Assembly (NCBI RefSeq): GCF_010015585.1
Contig: NW_022985070.1
Coordinates: forward strand, 1 to 64,000
Direction: 5' to 3'
DNA length: 64,000 nt
Origin: Eremomyces bilateralis CBS 781.70
Lineage: Eukaryota > Ascomycota > Dothideomycetes > Eremomycetales > Eremomycetaceae
Shown here: positions 8,544-20,188 of the stretch, in pieces
How positions within the stretch are numbered: the stretch's first letter is position 1
Layout of the letters: every line of letters begins with the position of its first letter
Notes under the pieces: generated by a model
What the model was told of the DNA's origin: nothing
What the model saw: only the letters and a program-made list of their open reading frames with translations
The model's database searches: none
Made by a program: the position numbers and the translations under genes

Positions 8544-11057
8544 GGTATTCCGTGGTTCGGGCTACTCTCAATGTCCTCGAAGCAGTACTTTGGCATTCAT
8601 ATTATCTATGGAAGAGAGCCGCCTGGTTTGCAGCTTCACTTGGGCCGCCTTGCAGCACACCATGAGCAGCATGAAAGCTGCTGCCGCTGGATGATCGGGT
8701 CTACACGCTCCATGGCAGGGCTCTACTGTTCCTGGTGGATATATTCCCATCACGGAGGGGCTAGGAAGGGAGCCTCGCTTTCCATGTTGTCCTGAATCTG
8801 TTCCTGATGGATCGCAGCGTCTTCGGTCAAGTCCAGGCGAGAAACACAGCTACATTTGGAGTGGACTCGTGGACTCCGAACTAGCCCTTCGGACACAGCA
8901 TTGGCAACACCTGGCCGTCAACCAAGGCCAGTTCAGTCTCAAAATACCGAATCAAGAACCGCATCTGGTATTATTCAAGCACCTCATGTCCCATAATTTC
9001 GTATGCCGCATGGAAATCCATTTGTTCACCACCAAAATTGTACCCCCGAGCCACGCAAGTCAAACCACGGCCTCCGAATCGAGCACCGTACACACCAAGT
9101 CACCGAAATGATCTTCGATCTCCACAGCTCCACTCCACCGTGGTGTCCATATCGGGGAAGATATTGAGACATGGCGAGCTACTTATCCACAGTCCTATGA
9201 ATCATTCTTTACCAACCCAAGGTCAAGAATATCACCATCCATGCAGCCAATCGTCGAGCACCAAACTCTGTGACACGATGACTCCACGGGGACATCGCAA
9301 TTGATCGCATCAGATCGCGCTCGACGAGAGATGAAATATAATTCGGACATCTCCTTGAGTCACATAGCCGCAGGTGCCGGTTGATGGCCTCTACAGTCCG
9401 CAGGGCTTCGCATGGCTGGATGCTGTGATACGTCCTAGCTGTGTATGACAATCTATCTCCATTTTATCTCTACAATAACTTTGGAGTTTGGTATAAACTC
9501 CAAGCACAGCCACTTTATCCCCGGACGGGACATCAGATATCTCCCTGTAGTTGAGGACGAGGTGATAAGGAGCAAAACGTGACTCACCTTTCGATATCGA
9601 TACCCCTCTCTCACGCTCCCCAACCAGGAAATCCCAGGAATTAATCACCGCAGCCAAACCAGTTATCCAACCAAGTTACCAAGTCATCGCTTCCTCAATC
9701 AAGGACATGGGCTGTAAACGTCGCAGCACGTCACAGGCACCACCCCCATCCCAGGGAGCAGCTGCGCTCCAACATCTAACCTCTAGTCGCCTGCCGCATC
9801 CCCTCATGTACGCCACATGACACCATGGGCGTTCAGATGACGTCCACACAATCTGACCATGACCAGAACGTGCCCGAATCATCTGGCCTCGACTTCCCCC
9901 CTCTTTGAACCCTGATGGCTAATTTGACGCCGAAGAGTGCAGACATCGGAGCTCGGGAGATGACAGCGGGGAGCGTGCTCTCCAGGGATGGAAGCTTGGG
10001 ACCGGCGCATGCGATTGGGTGGAGAGGGGCGAGGGACTGTCAGGAACAAGCCAAGGAGTTATGAGACGCATGCGGAAAGTTCTTATCATTGCTTTAGCTA
10101 CCGTAAACTGGAGGGGGGAGGGTAACAAGAATGGAGCTAGGCGGTTGCATGTGGGGGATGACTGGAAACTGGAGAGTGGACGGTGGACCACCGCCCCTCC
10201 AGCCATTGCCCGAGGCTCGTCGATCTAGACAATCAGACAACCACCTTGATGGAAGCCTGAGATATCAATCTGAGATACGGTAGTGGAGGTATCGACTCTG
10301 CCAACAGGATAACAGAACACTGCACGCATCCCGATTTTCTTTGTCCAACTCCATTCCCAAGCACTGTTGACGTGCATTACTACTACATCTTACTCGAATC
10401 TCTTTGTTCCCCGGTCCCAAAGCTTCAGATCCACCGGGCCATCCTGTCATCGCCACTCTCGTGCTTGACGCCTTGGAGACGCCAATCACGCCGCCCACCT
10501 CATCCCGTGACGTGATCCGCTATTCCGCTTACTTATTTACCTGTACCTGTATCCCTCGGGTTAAAGAACGGTGTCAGCACGTTGCACACAGCCTACTACT
10601 ACAGTACCTCAAGTTACTGACTGCTGTGCATCGAACTATACTACATTTCCATACGGGTGACTCAACGCTAGAGGGACCAACCGCAGCAACCTGAACGTGC
10701 CGGATCTTCTAGAAGCGTGGAAGCTTTGTCGAGTCACCGCACCCATCGAGTCACTCAGCTCATTGCGGTGGTTTGGCTGAGTCCTTGATTGCAGTGCTAC
10801 CTGACAGTAGCGGCCTTATCTGCCCGGTCGTGGTTGCTCCGGCTCTTTGTTAAAACCCTCGCCGCGCCGTCCTTCTTCTCCCCCTCCATTATTAGCACCC
10901 CCCAACCACACTTTACCCCTCTCTTTATCTCCCTCCATAACATACCTACTCCGGATCCCCATCCTCAAGTCCTCAGTCCCATCAATCCATAATCGATCCA
11001 ACCATTTTATCTCCTCTATCCCATCGACGTTGCTCCGCCCCACCTACCACCCTTGCC
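8544..11057. other. 2.5-kb gene-poor interval
   Basis: I see no frame with family-like residues, no repeats of note and no transposon ends. The final 240 bases (about 10820-11057) are strongly pyrimidine-rich on the + strand and look like the promoter and 5' leader of the gene starting at 11058. A multi-exon gene with tiny exons or a non-coding RNA cannot be excluded. Confidence 0.4.
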
Positions 11058-11733
11058 ATGGCCTCTGAGCAATCCGTCCCCACCAACGACCTCCGCAGTG
11101 AGTCTATGGACTCAAAGCGCGACCACGACCACAAGAGCAAATGGGCCCATGGCAAAGTCACCGGTCGTGGCCAGGGTCCCAATGCCCACGGCCGGCCTAT
11201 GACGATCCATCGCAAGTAAGTATTCCCGTCCTATTCGGGACTGTGGGTCCGTAACGTGACGTACGGGAATCTCCGAGTGCGCAGGCTGACGACTCGCTAG
11301 GGCTCACGGCTGGGAGAGCGAGGGCGTCATTCGCTCCCACCGGCTCGCGAAAACCGCCCTCAAGCAAGATGTCCGTGACGAGGGCGTTGCGCACCACTCC
11401 GTGCCGGTCGGCGCCTCGCCGTCGGGGTCCTCGTCCGATGAGCACGCGAAGGAGGTGATCGAACCGTCGGCGGCGCCGGAGCCGGACGCGGAGATCACGT
11501 ACTCGTTCGACGCGGCGAAGGGGCCGGGCCACGGAAGCCAGTTGCTCAGCATGGCGGTGGAGCAAGCGGTGGAGCGGTTCGAGAACGAGGAGACGGAGAA
11601 GATCGTGAGGACAGAGTATGATCTGCTGGAGGCGGAGGGGGTGGCCGTACCGTTTGTAGGGAAGGGGAAGGAGAAGAAGACGGCGGGGAAGAAGGAGAAG
11701 AAGAAGGTCGAGGACGAGTATGAGTTTGTTTGA
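11058..11733 (+). CDS. Small hydrophilic fungal protein, unknown function
   Basis: Two exons, 11058-11215 and 11301-11733, 196 residues. The intron GTAAGT...CTAG joins TIHRK to AHGWESEG in frame. The N-terminus is basic and hydrophilic (KRDHDHKSKWAHGKVTGRG), followed by Gly/His-rich turns. The middle is acidic and Ser-rich, with a helix QLLSMAVEQAVERFENEETE. The tail is a Lys-rich charged run (KEKKTAGKKEKKK) ending DEYEFV. There is no signal peptide or membrane segment, so it is probably soluble or nuclear. I do not recognise a named family. The clean splice sites, the classical pyrimidine-rich leader and the strong GC bias at third positions argue that it is a real gene. Confidence 0.7.
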
Positions 11734-12850
11734 AGGTTCTGGTGCTTGAATGGGAGTTAGTTGGTTAGTGGTCGTGATGGGCTGGTACGACTGGTGTACA
11801 TCGTCCTGGGTCGTAGGACGGCCAGCCTGCCCGATGTTTCCTTGTGGGGTTTCCTGGTTTCTCCTTTGCCATTCATGTGGATCGACGATATGCGCGTCTC
11901 CATGAGCGAGGTCAGCTCACGAGTCTGGTCATCGTTCACCTTGAACCTCAGGCTCTTGTCGAACACCGACACCTGCATTGTTTACTCATCATTTCATTTT
12001 CTCGGGTATCACGGGGGCTATAGACTGATGAGCATTCCACGAAGCGATCTTGCATTCAATGGACGGAGCGGGAGTTCACTCTTCGCAGAGGATGTCCATC
12101 TGCATCATACCATGGACACGCAGCTGCAGGTCAACATTGTCAATATCCCTATAATTCATCAATGATAGAAAGAATACGATGCCTGTCGCCAGACGAATAC
12201 GTGCAGATGGCGTGATAGATCTACCGGATTCAATCGAGACAAAGTATCGGAGCTGTACGCGAGGAAACGGGTGACAATGGATTTTCGGAGCCGTTGCCGC
12301 GTTTCCACTCTCTTCGGACAAAAAGGTAAACCCGACCATCCGGGTTCACACAGAGGATTGTTCTGGAACATTAAAATCGCTTCGTGCGGCAAAATTGAGT
12401 GGTTGAATGCGGCTGAGCAGCGTTGAATTTCAGAGATACGATTATACGAGAGATGATTTGTGGGAGATTGTCAGCGCATTGCTGAGTGAGCATAACTGCA
12501 GCCTGACAGCCTGAGGTATCAACACTCTTTGAAATCCCGACGTCATTCAGCTCCGCCAATAATTGTCTTCTCCTCTTATCCATCGGCCTTCGTTCGGACT
12601 CCTTCAATCCATTTTCTGGTATTACAACCCACGAATCTCTCGTTTGATCCACGATTCTTACCTTCAATTGCTCTCAATGCTCCCTCTATCCCCCTCCCGT
12701 TCATGATTGCTTTTTCCTCTCGACCTCGAATGAAAACAATTCCTATGAGCCGCTCAACCATCTACCCGCTGACATCTCCTGACTGAGACTGCTCGTCTCC
12801 TCTCCTCTCTCCTCTCCATTCCTCCAACCTCAAACGTCCCAAAACCCACA
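11734..12850. other. Intergenic region and promoter of the hydrolase gene
   Basis: No credible gene. From about 12540 the + strand is pyrimidine-rich and ends in ctcctctcctctctcctctcc (about 12797), the type of leader seen in front of highly expressed fungal genes. The rest shows only shadow frames. Confidence 0.45.
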
Positions 12851-14077
12851 ATGACCCGACCACGATGGATCCTCCACCTCCAAGCCTCTTTCTTCCGCAG
12901 CCTCATGTCCATCGGCATGTTTCTCCACCGCCGCGCCTCCCCCTCCCCTCCTTCCCCTACCTTCACCCGCTCCCTCAACACCACCGTCTCCCCCCACCCC
13001 GGCCGTGTAAAGCTCCACTTCTACGCACCCAAAGGCTACGACGCCCACATCAAACCTCATCAGCGCCGCAGAAGGAGCGTCGTAAAGCGCCACCTGTACC
13101 CCGTCGTCGTCAACTTTCATGGAGGCGGGTTCACCCTCGGTCATCCGACGGACGATGCGCGGTGGGCGGCGTATGTGATGAGCAGGGTCGGTGCAGTCGT
13201 CGTGTCGGTGGACTATCGGCTCGCGCCGAAATGTCCGTTTCCGACAGCAGTGGAGGATGGGGTGGATGCGATGTTGTGGCTGGCGGACCATGCGACGGAG
13301 TTGGATCTGGATATCGATCGGATGGCGATCAGCGGGTTTAGTAGTGGGGGGAATATGTGCTTTACCGTGCCGTTGATGTTGCAGGAATGTCTGCTCTACC
13401 GCGCGGTCTCTCGTCGCACTGCGGCATTGTCGACATTGGAGCTCGAGAATGGGGAAAATGTCAAGGTTGTCGATACGATTGATGCGCCGACGGATACCGA
13501 AAACTCAATCGTCGACCCTCCGACCAACACCACAACATCGATGCTCAACCCCCCGACCAACCCCTCCCCCTCCACCTCCACCTCCTCCATTGCCAAAGAC
13601 CCCACCAAAATCATCATCACTTCCCCCCTTGAACTCAACATCCGCGGCGTCGTCGCCTTCTACCCCCCCGTCGACTACACCCAATCCCGTGCCGCCCGCC
13701 GCGCCACCTGCATCCGCCACGACCAGCACCTCCCTGCCCTCTTCACCAACCTCTTTGATCGCTCTTACCTTTACCCCCCGACCCTCAACAAGGCCAACGC
13801 TTACCTCTCGCCCGCGCGTGCGTCCGACGACATGCTCGCCGCGCTTCCGGAGGAAATCGTCATCGTGGCAGCTGAGTGGGATATGTTGGTGAAGGAGACG
13901 GAGAAGTTTCGGGACCGGTTGGCGGGGGAGGGGGGGTTGGGGAAGAAGGTGAAGTATTGGTGTGTCCCTGGCGTGCCGCATGCGTGGGATAAGGCGCCGA
14001 ATCCGTTTAGGGAGACACCGGGGTTGGCCGAGTGGTATGGGAGGTCGTGTGATGAGTTAAAGAGGATTTTGGAATGA
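12851..14077 (+). CDS. Alpha/beta hydrolase fold-3 (HSL-type) esterase/lipase
   Basis: Uninterrupted frame of 408 residues. Oxyanion-hole motif HGGG at 90-93 (VVVNFHGGGFTLGHPTDD). Nucleophile elbow GFSSG with Ser164 (AISGFSSGGN). Probable catalytic Asp344 (VAAEWDML) and His377 (VPGVPHAWDK). VVVSVDYRLAPKCPFP (about 116-131) is the conserved DYRLAPE-type strand. This is the hormone-sensitive-lipase/carboxylesterase class that cleaves esters of small or medium acyl groups; the substrate is unknown. A disordered insert rich in Asp, Thr, Pro and Ser (about 200-255, with repeated DPPTN/NPPTN words) separates the core from the cap and is unusual. The N-terminal 30 residues include a moderately hydrophobic helix (ILHLQASFFRSLMSIGMFLH) that could anchor the protein to a membrane. 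Confidence 0.9.
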   Translation: MTRPRWILHLQASFFRSLMSIGMFLHRRASPSPPSPTFTRSLNTTVSPHPGRVKLHFYAPKGYDAHIKPHQRRRRSVVKRHLYPVVVNFHGGGFTLGHPTDDARWAAYVMSRVGAVVVSVDYRLAPKCPFPTAVEDGVDAMLWLADHATELDLDIDRMAISGFSSGGNMCFTVPLMLQECLLYRAVSRRTAALSTLELENGENVKVVDTIDAPTDTENSIVDPPTNTTTSMLNPPTNPSPSTSTSSIAKDPTKIIITSPLELNIRGVVAFYPPVDYTQSRAARRATCIRHDQHLPALFTNLFDRSYLYPPTLNKANAYLSPARASDDMLAALPEEIVIVAAEWDMLVKETEKFRDRLAGEGGLGKKVKYWCVPGVPHAWDKAPNPFRETPGLAEWYGRSCDELKRILE

Positions 14078-14526
14078 AGACGGGCACGGGATCGTCGATG
14101 AGATGGTTTGTCTATTTAAGTCTTTGAGCGTTTTCGGAGTTGACGGAGGAGGGTATGATCTGGTTCATACCAGATTCGGTAAAAAGGATTTATATTGTTT
14201 AGGAGTGTTGTGAAAATGATGTTGCATGACTATTATAGACGCATATCATGGATTTTGGAGATAGAGGATGAAGATATGCTCACGAGGAATATAAATCCCA
14301 TTATTATCAATGCTGCCATCTGACTAGATGCATAATCCAGTACTCCGCATTGTTCACTTCCCGAGTCCTCCGCCATTGGCCAAAATCCACATCAGCAGCT
14401 GACAAAACCGGAGCGATTCCACGATTGTCTCACCCACCAGACGAATCACATCCCATCCAAACGTTCGAAAGTCTACAATTGGTAGTTACCGTATCTAACA
14501 CATACATACACAGACACATCTGGATC
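14078..14526. other. Convergent 3' regions
   Basis: 449 bases between two converging genes. AT-rich, with no open frame of interest; probable 3' UTRs and polyadenylation regions. Confidence 0.5.
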
Positions 14527-16193
14527 TTACACCACCGCCTCCGCAGTCACCTGCGAAAGCAGCTCGTCCATCCCCCGCTGCTGCGAATACGTCCCCGCCC
14601 GCTGCGGCCACGGAAATGCCCGCCGATTCCACCGCCGCGCAAACCCCACCGCATCCCGCTCCGTCTTAAAGTGGATGAGCCACTTGATCGATAATGGCGA
14701 CCGGTGTCGTCTACCCTCCGTCTGCAACTCATCCCCGCCGGCTCTCCACCCTTCGTTTTCGCCGGCATCCCCGCCGTCTGTCGCGGAGGTCACCCGTCGC
14801 CGACCCCATTCCGCCGGCTTCATCACGTCGATGGCACTGATGTTCTCCCCTTCCTCGACCAACTCCCACGGCACCCCGCGCCGCGCTCCGTCGTCGCGGA
14901 TGGCATTCAGGATCGTCTTCGGACTCGGCTGCCGCCCCTCCGTCACGCCGAACAGCACGGTGGGAATCTTCCGCCGCCTCGCCGCCACCAAATAATGCGT
15001 CTCTCCGTGCTCCAAGAAAAACCGCTGATTCGGCCGCAGTGTGTCCATGTTCAGTGCGCGGATGTGCACCTTCTGCGTCGGGGGAACGAGGGTGAAGTTC
15101 TGCAGGACGTGGTGGATGTCGACGTCGTTGATGCGGTAGCCCGGGGGCGGGGTGATGCGGGAGAGGAGGGAGGTGGGGGTGTGTTGCACAGTGAGTTTGT
15201 GGAGCTCGGTGACGCGGCGTTCGTAGGCGCGGAGATCATCAGAGGTGGGGAAGAGGAGGTAGTAGTTGCAGGTGCGTTCGGTGGTGACGGGGTGGCGTTC
15301 GGGAATAACTGGTGGGTGGGCATTAGTATATATCAACGTCGATATACGTAGTCAACTTTCAACTTCGTTTCGTGTGCAAGGTGCATACCTTTGGTAAATT
15401 GTCCCTGGCTCGTCCATCCCGGAATGTGTTTCCCCTCCGGCACACATCGCTGGAAGTCGTCCAGATGTAGGTGCGGACTCAGTCCTCGCATCACCATGAC
15501 CGCCTTCGGTGTCTCGTCGGGGTAGCCTCCGAAAATGTGAGAGACGCTAAAGGATGGCTCCAAGTCATCTCCTCTCAGTGGCGATGTCGACTCCTCCACT
15601 TCCTCGGGGAAGAGCTCTGCGAAGAGGGATTTGGGTCTCGGGGCTTCTGGGACAGGAGGTGCTTTTTCCGTGGGTGGAGTGGGTATTTCTGGCTTCGCTT
15701 CATCTACCGATCGAGGTTTGGCGGTCTGGTTGTCGCGTGGAAGTGCCGCTGTGTCGCGTCTCGTAGTGAGGATATGCTTCCTAATGCGAAACGGAAGAGG
15801 TGACCCATCCGAATCGACGGTGACTTGCGGCGACGCAGCGATTCCATTGCGTTTGCTCTCTTTTTCCCCGAGCGATAATGTCTTTTCCCCTTGCCCTATA
15901 GAACTACCCATGGCACGTTTCAGGTGGCTATTCTTTCCCTTAAATCCTCGCGCTCCCAAGATTTTGCGTGGGAGGAAGGTGCGAGGTTCTACATCGAGCG
16001 ATGTAGAGGACGTCTTGCGGGTTTCCACTTCGCTCGATATAGCGGAGCCATTGCGTGGCACTTCTGTTCTCCCGTTAAGGAAAATATTGCGTGGTCGTCC
16101 TGTACTTTCGAGGCGCAATTGATCGTAACTCCTAGCGCAGGTCTGAGAGGTTGTCCGCAGCCATGGAACGCATGGTGCGCGCAAAGGGGGCAT
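14527..16193 (-). CDS. Putative mitochondrial protein of unknown function
   Basis: Two exons, 16193-15389 and 15308-14527, 528 residues. The intron GTATGC...CCAG joins GQFTK to VIPERHPVTT. The N-terminus (MPPLRAPCVPWLRTTSQTCA, then RSY) is rich in Arg, Ser and Thr with no acidic residue in the first 23 positions, which is typical of a mitochondrial presequence. A long disordered region follows (about 30-215: RPRNIFLNG, PRKILGARG, EKAPPVPEAPRPK). The conserved-looking core starts at about 225 (KAVMVMRGLSPHLHLDDFQR) and continues with TERTCNYYLLFPTSDDLRAY and ERRVTELHKL; its alternation suggests an RRM-like alpha/beta fold used twice, but that is inference. The end (IKWLIHFKTERDAVGFARRW) is another RRM-like beta-alpha unit. 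A mitochondrial RNA-related role is plausible but unproven. It is divergent from the AFG2-type gene with 355 bp between starts. Confidence 0.75.
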
Positions 16194-16548
16194 GGGAGCT
16201 TCGAATTGTCGGTTCTAAGGCGTCATACCGCGCGAATTCCGCTGACTGAAGGGGATTGTAGTACGATGGTATTCGGAGGCTCGCGTGAAAAGGGCAATAA
16301 TGAATCTGATATCCAACTAAGGCTATGGGTTGAGTTGAAGATGGAGGTTGCGAATAGTGGAGTTGAACCGGGGATGGTCGACCAATCAGAATTAGTCTTA
16401 TTGAAGATCAAAAGATGGAATTTTATATCCAGAAGCGGATTATTGGATTTACTTGCATCATAGATCTTAAACAATATTCCCATGAATTTTACTCTGAAGC
16501 TCAGGTGTGTTCCAAGTGACATCCCTCTGTCATGGTGTCCAGCACCGT
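16194..16548. promoter_or_regulatory. Shared divergent promoter region
   Basis: 355 bases between the start codons of the mitochondrial-type gene (- strand) and the AFG2-type ATPase (+ strand). AT-rich in its middle (16400-16500), with CCAAT at 16382-16386 and its reverse ATTGG at 16443-16447. No coding frame is expected. Confidence 0.45.
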
Positions 16549-18913
16549 ATGGCTTCAATCCAATACTCACTCCGGCCCTACAGGCCTCCCGGATCCGGAA
16601 CGCCTTCGAGCGACTCGCTCCCGCTTGAGGCCGGATTTCGACTCTATCTTACCTCGATAGATCTGGTCCAACTCAAATTGCGGCCAGGACAACTCTGTGA
16701 AGTCAAATCTGGCTCCGGGTCCTGCATCGGCGTTGCATGGAAATCAACCGAGCCGGACACCAACAACCAGGCGCGAAATGCCAAAGTTCCGGATACCTTT
16801 CGGGCATTTTATGGTCTCCAGCTCAAAGATAAAGTGTCCTTATCAGGCTATGATGGTACATTACCGCTTGCTTCTGAGGTAACGATCAGTGATGCAAAGG
16901 GGACATCGGGGAGCAAGGATCGTGATGACCAGGAGGACTGGGACGGGCTTGCATATTGTGCTCTACGTATGTACAGTAGCTTGAATAATTTGCGGAGTCA
17001 TTGGATGCTGATGTGATGTAGAGGGTATCGATGCCATATGTCAGAATGGCACATTTGATGCAGTTGTCCGTCGCGGAGAAAATCAGTCCATGAAGAGGAC
17101 GTTCAAAATTACACACATTCAACACGATTCAGAAGGAGTCGGCTCAAACGAGTCAGAGCTCTCAACCAGACTGTTCGGAGTCAATTCAAAAACAAAAGTT
17201 CGATTCCAAGCCCATGGAGCACCTCGACGATTTGGAACAAGAGCCGCTACAGCCTCCTTCAGAGATATCGCCGGTCTTGATCACCAGCTCCAAGAGATGA
17301 AGGAGTTCTTGGATATACCATCCCAACCCGTTCGGGCAGGAGCACGGAACACCGACTTAAATGCATATAAAACGTTACTCGTATACGGTGCTGAAGGCAC
17401 TGGTAAGAGCTTAGTATTGAATGCACTCTTAACCCAAGTAGACCGAGTTAAACGACTCCACGACCTCAGCGGCACAGCGAGATCCGTTACACTACTCGAA
17501 ACAGCATTCCAGGATGCACTCCGAGACCAACCTAGCTTTATAGTTGTCGATGATATCGATGAGCTTTTGGGGAAGTCAGATCAGTCATCCGGACCGCTCA
17601 TTGCGGTTCTTGCCCGAAACCTCGATTCCCTCGACGGGTCGCAGGTGGCGTTCGTTGCGACGGCTATTACACCGAACAATATACCGGCGAAGCTACGCCG
17701 ACGATTCGCAGCGGAAATCGAGTTGCCCATCCCTGACGCGACGGCGAGGGCACAGATTCTCAACAAGCTGATTGGGGACCGAGCTCGCATTGAGCCTAAT
17801 GTCCTCAGTGTAGTTGCCCTCAGGTCGCACGGATACGTCGGTAGCGATCTAAGGTTCGTTGCCAGCAGAGCATACCGCCATTTCCGCTCAAGACAGTCAC
17901 AACAAGAACCTATTGCATCAGAAGACCAGGCTACCAAAGACGACAGTATAAACGGCGACCTCGCCGAAATCTCATCCCCCCTCGCATCCCTTTCCCTCAC
18001 GTCACTCTCCTTAGAAGACTTCTCCCACGCCCTCTCCCGCGTCCACCCCTCCGCCCTCAAAGAACTTTTCATCGAAACTCCCCAAGTCCAATGGACCGAC
18101 ATCGGCGGCTACGCCACTATCAAACGCAAACTCTACGACGCCACCACCCGCGTCATCTCCGACCCTGAGCTCATGCTCCGACTCACCGTCCGCCCGCCGC
18201 GTGGAATTCTCCTCTACGGCCCGCCCGGCTGCTCCAAGACCCTGACCGCCCGCGCAGCCGCGACAGCCTCGGGGTTCAGCTTCATCGCGATCAAGGGCGC
18301 GCAGTTGATCAATATGTACGTCGGCGAGACGGAGCGGGCGATCCGGGAAGTATTCCGGAAAGCGCGGGCAGCGGCGCCGACGATTATCTTTTTCGACGAG
18401 ATTGACGCGATCGCGGTGAGCCGAGAGGGTGGAGGCGGCGGTAGCAGCGGGGCGGTCAGTGGGCTGAACACGGTGACGACCTTGCTAAATGAGATGGATG
18501 GGATCGAGGAACTGCGCGGGGTATTGGTGCTGGCGGCGACGAACCGGCCGGATGTGTTGGATAAGGCGCTGTTACGGCCGGGGCGATTTTCTCAGTTGCT
18601 GTATGTTGGACCACCGGATGAGGAGGCGAGGTTGCAGATTTTGCAGATCAGGACGAAGAAGACGCCGTTGGCTGCGGATGTGGATTTGAAAGAGCTTACG
18701 CTACGGTTGGAAGGCTATACCGGGGCTGAAGTTGTCAATGTCGTCGATGCTGCGTGCGACAAAGCGTATACGGAATGCAGGGAGAAATCAGGGGCAGAGG
18801 AGGTCGCTAGCAGACATTTTGATGACGCACTGAAGGAAGTGCATGCGAGTTTGACGAGTGAGGCGGAGGCCTTATATCGAGAATGGGCTCTTGATACGGA
18901 GAGGAAACTATAG
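16549..18913 (+). CDS. AFG2: AFG2/DRG1-type two-domain AAA ATPase
   Basis: Two exons, 16549-16966 and 17022-18913, 769 residues. The intron GTATGT...GTAG joins AYCAL to QGIDAICQNG. An N-terminal domain (1-220) is followed by two AAA modules. D1: Walker A GAEGTGKS (262-269) and a Walker-B-like FIVVDDID (about 312-319) in which Asp replaces the usual catalytic Glu. D2: Walker A GPPGCSKT (539-546), Walker B IIFFDEID (594-601) and the second region of homology AATNRPDVLDKALLRPGRF. The GPPGCSKT loop and the YVGETERAIREVFRKARAAA segment are diagnostic of Afg2/Drg1/SPATA5. In yeast this enzyme strips Rlp24 from cytoplasmic pre-60S ribosomal particles. Length matches the family (780 in S. cerevisiae). 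A Gly-rich stretch (GGGGGSSG) follows Walker B of D2. The upstream in-frame ATG at 16507 is possible, but 16549 gives the better-looking N-terminus. Confidence 0.85.
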
Positions 18914-19133
18914 AGTTCTTCTGTACAAGTCAATTCGATGTACAAACGACGGTTCAACTACAAGGGCACGTGGAGATGTGATTCCCAATGTATATGCCTC
19001 CATTCTCTATAATCAGCGGGCAGATTCATAGGCGACAACGACCGCAATACCGGTAGGGGCGTTCCAAAATCACTTATCAAATCCATCACCAATGAAGCAA
19101 ATCAACACCCTACTCCACCATCCCCTCCATCTT
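18914..19133. other. Convergent 3' regions
   Basis: 220 bases between the stops of the AFG2-type gene and the LysM gene. No other feature seen. Confidence 0.5.
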
Positions 19134-20188
19134 CTAGGCACGGATACAATAACTATACCCCGCGATCAAGTTGGTGCACCCGGCGTTCAACCCCGTATTC
19201 CACTGACGCAGCTGCGCTATTGCCACTCCAGCCCGCGCCGCAACCGTGTCGCAGCTGTCGCCCGCAACCACAGGGTAGAACGCCGTACACTTGGGAGTCG
19301 CGCCCGTCACCGCCCCCACTAAGGTAGATAGACCTACTGCAGCCGCTGACTGGGCCGTCTGGCCTGTTGCAGAGTTCGTCGCGCCTGCTCCTGTTGGGGC
19401 AGTGGGATCTGAACCCGCCGATCCTGTTGGGGCAGTGGGATCTGAACCCGCCGATCCTGTTGGGGCAGTGGGATCTGAACCCGCCGATCCTGTTGGGGCG
19501 ACATCTGAGCCCGACGAGCCCGTTGCGGCACCAGCTGTGCCCAATGATCCCATTGCGGAGTCGACTGGCCTCGCTGATCCCATTGCGGTGTCTGCGCCCG
19601 ACGAGCCTGTCAACGCTCCATTTGCGCCCGACGAGCCTGTCAACGCTCCATCTGCGCCCGATGAGCCTGTCAACGCTCCATCTGCGCCCGATGAGCCTGT
19701 CAACGCTCCATCTGCGCCCGATGAGCCTGTCAACGCTCCATCTGCGCCCGACGAGCCTGTCAACGCTCCATTTGCGCCCGACGAGCCTGTCAACGCTCCA
19801 TTTGCGCCCGATGAGCCTGTCAACGCTCCATCTACGCCCGATGAGCCTGTCAACGCTCCATCTGCGCCCGATGAGCCTGTCAACGCTCCATTTGCGCCCG
19901 ACGAGGAGGAGCCCGTTGGGGCTTCACCGACTTGTGCAGCCCTACGTTCGAAGCCAGCGTGAAGACCGGCTGGCATGATTTCGGCCGCGGAATATCTTCT
20001 GTCAAGGTATCCATGAAGAGAAGCACCAGTAGCATCGATTGAGACGATGGATGGAAAAGGAGACGGAATAGGGGCAGCAGCGATATGTCCAGCAAGGCTG
20101 CTAAGAGCAAGGAGCTAATTGAAAGGTCAGCCATCATGCTAGCTCTCCGGTAAGTAGATGGTAGGCGTACAGTCAAAAGAGGCGTCAT
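19134..20188 (-). CDS. Secreted LysM-domain protein with tandem Gly/Ser repeats
   Basis: The first exon is only 18 nt (20188-20171, MTPLLT). The second is 20114-19134. The intron (GTACGC...ATTAG, branch GCTGAC) cuts the signal peptide, which reads MTPLLTLLALSSLAGHIAAA once spliced. The mature protein (332 residues in all) has a short N-terminal part. It then has ten copies of a 10-residue unit GA(N/D)GALTGSS (about 79-178), three copies of PTGSAGSDPTA (about 215-248), and one C-terminal LysM domain (about 280-332: FYPVVAGDSCDTVAARAGVA, QLRQWNTGLN, and cysteines typical of fungal LysM). LysM binds chitin oligomers. Single-LysM secreted proteins can protect hyphae, mask chitin or act in the wall. 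The Ser/Thr/Gly linker is likely O-glycosylated. The neighbouring chitinase-type gene suggests a chitin-related block. The repeat-free first 46 codons of exon 2 support this start over the internal ATG at 19976. Confidence 0.85.
19392..19490 (-). repeat. Three 33-bp tandem repeats in the LysM gene
   Basis: Three near-identical copies of a 33-bp unit beginning cctgttggggcagtgggatc on the + strand. They encode PTGSAGSDPTA on the minus strand. Confidence 0.9.
19599..19898 (-). repeat. Ten 30-bp tandem repeats (coding minisatellite)
   Basis: Ten copies of a 30-bp unit (core gacgagcctgtcaacgctcc on the + strand) encode GA(N/D)GALTGSS. Copies differ by silent or Asp/Asn/Val changes (gacgag/gatgag, tctgcg/tttgcg). 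Their frame has no stops on either strand, which creates long false frames on the + strand. Confidence 0.95.

Noticed and set aside
9391-9657. Minus-strand 88-codon frame
   Set aside because: Begins at TTG rather than ATG, has no splice support and no recognisable residues.
14675-15351. + strand frames of 106 and 215 codons
   Set aside because: Antisense to exon 2 of the mitochondrial-type gene.
16340-16420. A GGTTCAACTCC-like tRNA T-loop on the minus strand
   Set aside because: No acceptor stem, anticodon arm or D-loop could be paired around it.
19291-19978. Two long + strand frames (223 and 203 codons) full of Pro/Ala or Leu/Ser repeats
   Set aside because: They are antisense shadows of the 30-bp and 33-bp repeats of the LysM gene; a stop-free repeat unit opens several frames at once.
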